Made by a program: the position numbers and the translations under genes
The notes under the pieces: model-generated
Told to the model about the DNA's origin: nothing
Seen by the model: the letters and a program-made list of their open reading frames with translations, nothing else
Databases searched by the model: none
Assembly: GCA_023249255.1 (NCBI GenBank)
Contig: JAHFCY010000209.1
Span: forward strand, 1-5,711
Direction of reading: 5' to 3'
From: Candidatus Lindowiibacteriota bacterium
Lineage (GTDB): Bacteria; Lindowbacteria; 2-12-FULL-62-27
DNA: 5,711 nt
Shown here: one piece after another, positions 1 to 3,476 of the stretch
Position numbering within the stretch: the first letter of the stretch is position 1
Layout of the letters: every line of letters begins with the position of its first letter

Positions 1-321
1 TCCGCGTACGAAAAGGACGACCCGTTCGAGTTTATGAAAATGGTCAGTCCGAACTTCAAAGGCAACCGCGAGAATGTATTGCGAAGCGTGCAGGACCAAC
101 TTGCGGCGGTGGACAACATCAAATTCGATGGAGTATGGTTGGGCTCATTCGTCCCGGGAGACACAAACATCGTGGAAGTCTCATTCACATGGCAGCGCCG
201 ATGGCGCGTGGCCGCAACGGGTGTCGAAGAGCGCGCGCAGGGCACGGCGCTGTTCCGGCTCGAGAAATTAAACAACCAATGGCTCCTTCAGGAGATCCGC
301 GACCGCAATCCGTTGTTCTGA
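1..321 (+). CDS. C-terminal part of an NTF2/SnoaL-like protein (5' truncated by window edge)
   Basis: The frame is open from base 1 and ends at TGA 319-321, so about 106 residues are visible. The first in-frame ATG (34) has no Shine-Dalgarno sequence and lies inside continuing coding sequence (SAYEKDDPFEF before it), so I treat the gene as entering from the left. The visible part starts with a helix of the type 'Y-x-K-x-D-x-x-x-F-M-x-x-V-S-x-x-F', followed by alternating beta segments (VEVSFTWQRRWRV, GTALFRLEKLNNQWLLQEI) ending in an LxKxNxxWxLxEI strand. This is the usual layout of NTF2-like/SnoaL-like (DUF4440-type) small domains, often found as periplasmic or lipid-anchored proteins. The fold assignment is by pattern only and no active site can be named. 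It converges on the minus-strand AbiEii-like gene with a 26-base gap. Confidence 0.6.
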   Translation, partial: SAYEKDDPFEFMKMVSPNFKGNRENVLRSVQDQLAAVDNIKFDGVWLGSFVPGDTNIVEVSFTWQRRWRVAATGVEERAQGTALFRLEKLNNQWLLQEIRDRNPLF

Positions 322-347
322 TCAGTCTGCCAGGTATCGGCTGCACC

Positions 348-1061
348 TCACTTCGTCGCGGTTTCCAAATCATATACCAACTGTTTGATGTTCGTAACGT
401 AGAATTTCTTTATGTCGTCCCACTTCGGCCGGTAGTCTCCGATGTATTCGGGACTCACGTCGCTTTCGGCGTCGGCGAAATAGACCAGCGACTTTCCAAC
501 ACCGACCGGATTGATCTTCGTCGCGCCATATTTCTTGACAAAACAAGCGCAGGCCTTTCGAAATGGCAGGTCCCTCAAAATGAAAAACAAATCCACAAAA
601 TCCCTCTTTGTGCCCCTCTGGTAGATGGCCAATAGTTTCATCGCCGCGATATCCCGAATACCGGCCATCTTCACCCCGGAATATTTTACGATTTCTTCGA
701 ATGAAATATACGGCAGCCGGAAGTACGAAAACTTCGCCTTGTCCGTCTTGAGCAACAGCGTTCCGTTTCCTCGTTGGAGAACCTCATACTTTACTCCGGA
801 ACGATCGATGTCTTTCAGAACAGAGCCGGCATCGAATGCCCGTTTTGTGAAAAAATCCAAGTCATAGGATATCCTGTGACCCAGTTGCAACGCCAGCGCC
901 GTTCCTCCAGCCAGAACAAAATCGTATTTTTTGGCGAGCCGGGTCAGGCGGGCGAGAAGACCTTTGCAGCCTGCCGACAAGGCTTCAGGATGCACGACCG
1001 CCGCCAAACCATATCCGCCAGAAATTCTTCGATTGCTCGCTGATTTTTCGGCTTGTCTCAC
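348..1061 (-). CDS. AbiEii/AbiGii-family nucleotidyltransferase (toxin-like)
   Basis: This 237-residue protein is a member of the nucleotidyl-transferase AbiEii/AbiGii toxin family (DNA polymerase beta-like fold). In AbiE systems such proteins act as the toxic NTase of type IV-like toxin-antitoxin/abortive infection modules. Motifs visible: HPEALS near residue 24, AGGT at 51-54 (nucleotide-binding GG-T), GHRISYDLDF at 61-70 with the metal-binding pair D67/D69, and the family's third motif at 139-159, with K142, R149, K152, D154 and D157 in AAMKLLAIYQRG-TKRDFVDL. All expected catalytic positions look intact. The GTG at 1061 has GAGG only two bases upstream, a poor spacing. The GTG at 995 (just before HPEALS, where family members usually begin) is an equally credible start and would shorten the overlap with the upstream gene from 77 to 11 bases. 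It is probably cotranscribed and translationally coupled with that gene. Stop TGA is at 350-348. Confidence 0.87.
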   Translation of the reverse strand: MRQAEKSASNRRISGGYGLAAVVHPEALSAGCKGLLARLTRLAKKYDFVLAGGTALALQLGHRISYDLDFFTKRAFDAGSVLKDIDRSGVKYEVLQRGNGTLLLKTDKAKFSYFRLPYISFEEIVKYSGVKMAGIRDIAAMKLLAIYQRGTKRDFVDLFFILRDLPFRKACACFVKKYGATKINPVGVGKSLVYFADAESDVSPEYIGDYRPKWDDIKKFYVTNIKQLVYDLETATK

Positions 1062-1371
1062 AGACCTCGATCAAAAACCCGGCCGAATGAATCTTCTGTA
1101 ACCATTCAACCGCATCCATCCGTCCGAGTTCGAGCAGACGTTCGGCGACATACCGGCCGTGTTTCTTCGGCTTGATCTTTTCGGCGTTCGTGTCCCAGAA
1201 ATAGGGATGGAGCCACCTCGGCAGCCGGTTGCGCTCCGCCGCCGCCCTCATCAGGGCGGTGGCTTTGGGACCATCAATCGCGCCGATATAGCGGTGGACG
1301 GTTTTCCCGTTCTCCCGGGCCGCCGTGTATACATATTTCTTCCTCCCGATTTCCTTAACAACGATGCTCAA
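985..1371 (-). CDS. Small accessory/antitoxin-like protein preceding the AbiEii gene (DUF6922-like C-terminal half)
   Basis: This 128-residue protein starts at TTG 1371-1369. The start is supported by GAGGA at 1382-1378, six bases upstream. Residues 5-32 hold a 'KYVYTAARENGKTVHRYIG' element of the type seen at the N-terminus of many small prokaryotic DNA-related proteins. Residues 55-123 run HPYFWD, then an amphipathic segment RYVAERLLELGRMDAVEWL, then ETSRKIS and SKNFWRIWFG. This FWD...GR-x-DAV-x-WL...SR-x-IS...NFW pattern is what I associate with DUF6922-type proteins encoded directly upstream of AbiEii-like nucleotidyltransferases; the family name is from memory and unverified. The position, the overlap with the toxin-like gene and the small size suggest an antitoxin or regulator. 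It does not show an AbiEi winged-helix, so the mode of inhibition is unknown. The protein ends WFGGGRAS, and its stop codon lies inside the next gene. Confidence 0.75.
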   Translation of the reverse strand: MSIVVKEIGRKKYVYTAARENGKTVHRYIGAIDGPKATALMRAAAERNRLPRWLHPYFWDTNAEKIKPKKHGRYVAERLLELGRMDAVEWLQKIHSAGFLIEVCETSRKISEQSKNFWRIWFGGGRAS

Positions 1372-1377
1372 GCCTGT

Positions 1378-1382
1378 TCCTC
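1378..1382 (-). promoter_or_regulatory. Ribosome binding site deciding the TTG start of the antitoxin-like gene
   Basis: On the minus strand GAGGA precedes the TTG at 1371 by six bases (acaggc). No ATG or GTG with a comparable site lies nearby in frame, so TTG is the best start. Confidence 0.6.
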
Positions 1383-1401
1383 ATCTTGTCCGTATCTTAC
1401 C

Positions 1402-1457
1402 AAATTTTGTTTTCTAAATCTACTTTCGAGGAGAAATTTCGACGGTGTGAGAAATTT
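1402..1457. repeat. Three AAATTT-centred sites upstream of the toxin-antitoxin-like unit
   Basis: AAATTT cores occur at 1402-1407, 1434-1439 (inside the palindrome GAAATTTC) and 1452-1457. The last two belong to a direct repeat GAGAAATTT (1431-1439 and 1449-1457) with an 18-base offset. They lie 30-90 bases upstream of the TTG start, where an autoregulating antitoxin would bind. A weak minus-strand promoter (TTTAGA 1418-1413, 16 bases, TAAGAT 1396-1391) overlaps the first site. The repeat is visible; the operator role is inference. Confidence 0.35.
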
Positions 1458-1485
1458 GGCGGTGGCGCAGGGCAGGACGGCAAGC

Positions 1486-1498
1486 CGCTTCCGAAGCG
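1486..1498. repeat. Perfect 13-base dyad in the divergent intergenic region
   Basis: CGCTTC-C-GAAGCG is a perfect inverted repeat around a single central base. That is too tight to form an RNA hairpin but typical of a dimeric DNA-binding protein site. It lies between the antitoxin-like gene and the Rrf2 gene, just upstream of the candidate Rrf2 promoter. Confidence 0.35.
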
Positions 1499-1504
1499 AA
1501 TCTG

Positions 1505-1532
1505 TTGAAAATGGTTCATTGTTGCCTTTAAC
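1505..1532 (+). promoter_or_regulatory. Candidate sigma-70 promoter of the Rrf2 gene
   Basis: TTGAAA at 1505-1510 (5 of 6 to consensus) is followed after 16 bases by TTTAAC at 1527-1532 (4 of 6). The predicted transcription start near 1539 falls inside the adjacent dyad. The leader to the ATG would be about 80 bases. Confidence 0.35.
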
Positions 1533-1556
1533 AAAAAAGACTTGATTGTCTCTTTT
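1533..1556. promoter_or_regulatory. Candidate operator dyad in front of the Rrf2 regulator
   Basis: AGAC-TTGATT-GTCT at 1538-1551 is extended by A-rich and T-rich arms with a single mismatch (1537/1552), giving a near-symmetric 24-base site. It lies immediately downstream of the candidate -10 element. Rrf2/IscR-family dimers bind dyads of this general size and often repress their own gene, so autoregulation is a reasonable inference. An alternative reading as a weak hairpin with a T-run is less likely, because no gene ends here. Confidence 0.4.
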
Positions 1557-1609
1557 TATATGGTACGGTCGCGAACGGATGGCGATCGGGCCTTCCACAT
1601 CCCGAATTG

Positions 1610-1617
1610 AGGAGGGG
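1610..1617 (+). promoter_or_regulatory. Strong Shine-Dalgarno site fixing the Rrf2 start
   Basis: AGGAGGGG ends three bases before the ATG at 1621, with its AGGAGG core five bases upstream. It rules out in-frame upstream starts at 1546 and 1579, which lack such a site. Confidence 0.8.
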
Positions 1618-1620
1618 CGG

Positions 1621-2073
1621 ATGTTTTCAACCAAATGCCGGTACGCGATCAAAGCGGTGGTGGTTCTGGCGCGGGCGGAGCAAGCGGGGCAGGAGAAGGG
1701 TGTTCGCATCCGGGACCTGGCCAGGACGTCACATCTTCCGGGGGCGTACCTTGCCAAGATCGTCTGCGAGCTGGCGCGGGCGGGTGTGGTGACGACCGCC
1801 AAGGGTCCCGGCGGCGGCGTGCGGCTGGCTCGCGCGGCGGAGAAGATCACTCTCAGCGACGTCGTGGAAGCCGTCGACCGGGTGGATGGGTCCCGGCGGT
1901 GCGTACTGGAGTTCAAGCCGTGCAGTGAAGTCAAATTCTGTCCGCTGCACCGGACCTGCAAGCACATCCGCGAACGGATATTGAAACAATCCACGTTCAA
2001 GAATCTCTGCCGGGCATACGATCGCTGCTTTCCGGGGGCGAAGCAGCCGCCGGTTACGGTTAAGGCAATGTAG
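1621..2073 (+). CDS. Rrf2-family transcriptional regulator with IscR-like cysteines
   Basis: This 150-residue protein is a typical length for Rrf2 regulators, which are dimeric winged-helix proteins that sense Fe-S status, NO or redox. MFSTKCRYAIKAVVVLAR at the N-terminus is the family signature, and residues 27-56 form the helix-turn-helix (VRIRDLARTSHLPGAYLAKI). Residues 61-70 (KGPGGGVRLA) are the wing with its conserved G-P-GG, and TLSDVVEAVD at 77-86 begins the dimerisation helix. C94, C101 and C107 followed by PLH match the three-cysteine-plus-His cluster-ligand arrangement of IscR/NsrR-like members, here C-x6-C-x5-C-x2-H. Further cysteines lie at 6, 49, 113, 130 and 136. The start is chosen by the Shine-Dalgarno site and the family N-terminus. 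It is transcribed divergently from the AbiEii-like unit and on the same strand as the secreted-protein genes that follow 97 bases later; whether it controls them cannot be told from the sequence. A T8 tract follows at 2087-2094 with no convincing stem. Confidence 0.9.
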   Translation: MFSTKCRYAIKAVVVLARAEQAGQEKGVRIRDLARTSHLPGAYLAKIVCELARAGVVTTAKGPGGGVRLARAAEKITLSDVVEAVDRVDGSRRCVLEFKPCSEVKFCPLHRTCKHIRERILKQSTFKNLCRAYDRCFPGAKQPPVTVKAM

Positions 2074-2104
2074 GATGTGCTGGTCATTTTTTTTGGCCCG
2101 ATTG

Positions 2105-2133
2105 TTGATGAAGCGACCGTTTTATCCTTTATT
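2105..2133 (+). promoter_or_regulatory. Weak candidate promoter for the FecR-like/ubiquitin operon
   Basis: TTGATG (2105-2110) and TTTATT (2128-2133) are separated by 17 bases, each matching 4 of 6 consensus positions. This is the best-placed pair in the gap between the Rrf2 gene and the secreted-protein genes. It could easily be chance. Confidence 0.25.
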
Positions 2134-2169
2134 CACCCGCATCTTCTCCCGGGGTACGGGTGTAAGATG
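2134..2169 (+). repeat. Interlocked inverted repeats immediately before the FecR-like gene
   Basis: CACCCG (2134-2139) pairs with CGGGTG (2157-2162), and CATCTT (2140-2145) pairs with AAGATG (2164-2169). Their order is A-B-A'-B', so they could form a pseudoknot or compete as alternative hairpins in the mRNA leader. The second arm contains an ATG and ends one base before the candidate start at 2171. Confidence 0.35.
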
Positions 2170-2170
2170 A

Positions 2171-3379
2171 ATGTTTCGTCGGCGAATGGATCAGATGGGA
2201 GTTGATTTGAAAAATCGGACTCATATAGAGACCAATCTCATCGCAGACCTGAGTGTGGCATTCAATATTATCATCGTGGCTGCGGCATGCTGTCTGCTCC
2301 CGATTGCCCCCGCCTGCCGGACGGGCAGGGATTGCCCATTGCCGATTGCCGTCCAAATGGCCGAAGCCGCCCAAATCCTGAACGGTTCCCTCGCTGATAT
2401 CCATGGAGATGTCAAAATCCAGCGCAGCGGGTCATCCATCGCGTCGCCCGCCCGATCCGGCTCGCGCGTGGAGCCGGGCGACGCCGTCATCACCGGCCAG
2501 TCCGGCCGCGCCGCCATCAAATTCGAGCATGGCCAAATCGACCTCGACAACGCCACGCGCCTCACGCTTCTAAGGTGCATGTCGAGCCACGACGAATCAT
2601 TTGCCGAACTGGCGCTTTCGGACGGCGCTGTCACGGCCCTTATTAATATGGAGAGAGGCAAAGAGTTTTGGTTTGACATCATCACCCCGACGAAGAGCGC
2701 TCGCGGGCGCGGAAACAAAAAGGGCGTGGCGCATCTGGCCGTGTCTCATCGATCCGGCACAACCGTCACGGACAGCGAGGTCGGGCAGTGGCAGTATCAA
2801 CCCATCATGTTGCCGGATCAGCCGCCGGCTGTTCAGGCCGCGCTGACGAACAACGCCAAAGCGTCCGTTCTGCTCAAGGATTATATCGGGACTACCCTGA
2901 ACCAGAACACATTGGGCGCGTACGAAGTTCGGCGAGCGGCGGGCGAGCCGGATATCGGCCTGTTTGCGCCGTCAAACACCGCGGCACCCGTCATCAGCGG
3001 GACTGCAAAGATCGGCGGGAAACTCACGTGCAGTCCGGGCAAATGGATCGGCAATCTTCCGCCCACATTCAAATTCCAGTGGCTCCGGGACGGCAAGGAA
3101 ATCTCCGGCGCGACCGATGAGTCTTACACCGTCGTTGAGGACGACGGCCTTCACAAGATCAGTTGCAAGGTGACCGGGACGAACGAGACCGGCGAAAGTT
3201 CGGCAACCAGCAATGAAGTCGGCGTCGAGGTCGAGAAGCCCAAGCCCGCCGAACCTGAAACTCCCCCCGCGCCCGCCCCGGCGGTCGTGCCGCCTCTTTC
3301 TCTGACGATCACGCTACAGGAAGGAAAAGGCGCGATGATGTCGAGTTCATCGACTGCGACGTCGGCCGAAACAAAATAA
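2171..3379 (+). CDS. Exported FecR-domain protein with a C-terminal Ig-like domain
   Basis: This 402-residue protein has a long, poorly conserved-looking N-terminus. Met1, Met6 (2186) and Met9 (2195) are all possible starts and none has a strong ribosome site. Residues 30-48 ([19 protein letters not shown]) form a signal-type hydrophobic segment; the Cys pair could also make it a lipoprotein. Residues about 70-210 look like a FecR domain: [70 protein letters not shown]. The usual VRGT-like motif is altered to GRGN. Residues 272-350 form one Ig-like domain with C287, W304 and C332, closely resembling the repeats of the next gene. Residues 357-375 are Pro/Ala-rich and the tail is Ser/Thr-rich. 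In other bacteria FecR domains occur in sigma-factor regulators and in free-standing exported structural proteins; with no sigma factor here the latter is more likely. It is one base upstream of the ubiquitin gene, so the two are almost certainly cotranscribed. Confidence 0.8.
   Translation: MFRRRMDQMGVDLKNRTHIETNLIADLSVAFNIIIVAAACCLLPIAPACRTGRDCPLPIAVQMAEAAQILNGSLADIHGDVKIQRSGSSIASPARSGSRVEPGDAVITGQSGRAAIKFEHGQIDLDNATRLTLLRCMSSHDESFAELALSDGAVTALINMERGKEFWFDIITPTKSARGRGNKKGVAHLAVSHRSGTTVTDSEVGQWQYQPIMLPDQPPAVQAALTNNAKASVLLKDYIGTTLNQNTLGAYEVRRAAGEPDIGLFAPSNTAAPVISGTAKIGGKLTCSPGKWIGNLPPTFKFQWLRDGKEISGATDESYTVVEDDGLHKISCKVTGTNETGESSATSNEVGVEVEKPKPAEPETPPAPAPAVVPPLSLTITLQEGKGAMMSSSSTATSAETK
2313..2329. 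repeat. Short palindrome with flanking GATTGCC repeats inside the FecR-like gene
   Basis: CCTGCC-GGACG-GGCAGG is a perfect 6-base stem with a 5-base loop. It is flanked by GATTGCC at 2302-2308, 2330-2336 and 2344-2350. It falls just after the hydrophobic segment and encodes the odd stretch [13 protein letters not shown]. The arrangement looks like a small mobile palindrome or slippage product in the signal-peptide region; the sequence alone does not prove this. Confidence 0.4.
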
Positions 3380-3380
3380 T

Positions 3381-3476
3381 ATGCCGGCGCGTTTGAGAGT
3401 TTCCCAAAAAATCGGATTTCTGATCCTCGCGGCCGCGTGTTTTCTGTCGGTCGTTCCCATCGACATCGCCCATGCG
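3381..3476 (+). other. Signal peptide of the ubiquitin fusion protein
   Basis: The 32 residues comprise a basic start (R4, R6, K10), a hydrophobic core I11-V25 and a c-region ending A30-H31-A32, a good signal peptidase I site. Cleavage after A32 would leave the ubiquitin Met1 (M33) as the mature N-terminus. LAAAC at 16-20 is a weaker, alternative lipobox. The neighbouring FecR-like protein has a similar VAAACC core. Confidence 0.8.

Noticed and set aside
322-347. Bidirectional terminator between the converging genes
   Set aside because: Only 26 bases, without a convincing inverted repeat or T-run.
1368-2087. 239-codon minus-strand open frame across the Rrf2 gene
   Set aside because: Antisense to a clear Rrf2 gene with a strong ribosome site; no domain features in the product.
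2074-2094. Possible intrinsic terminator after the Rrf2 gene (T8 at 2087-2094)
   Set aside because: No GC-rich stem immediately precedes the T tract; only a 3-base stem can be drawn further upstream.
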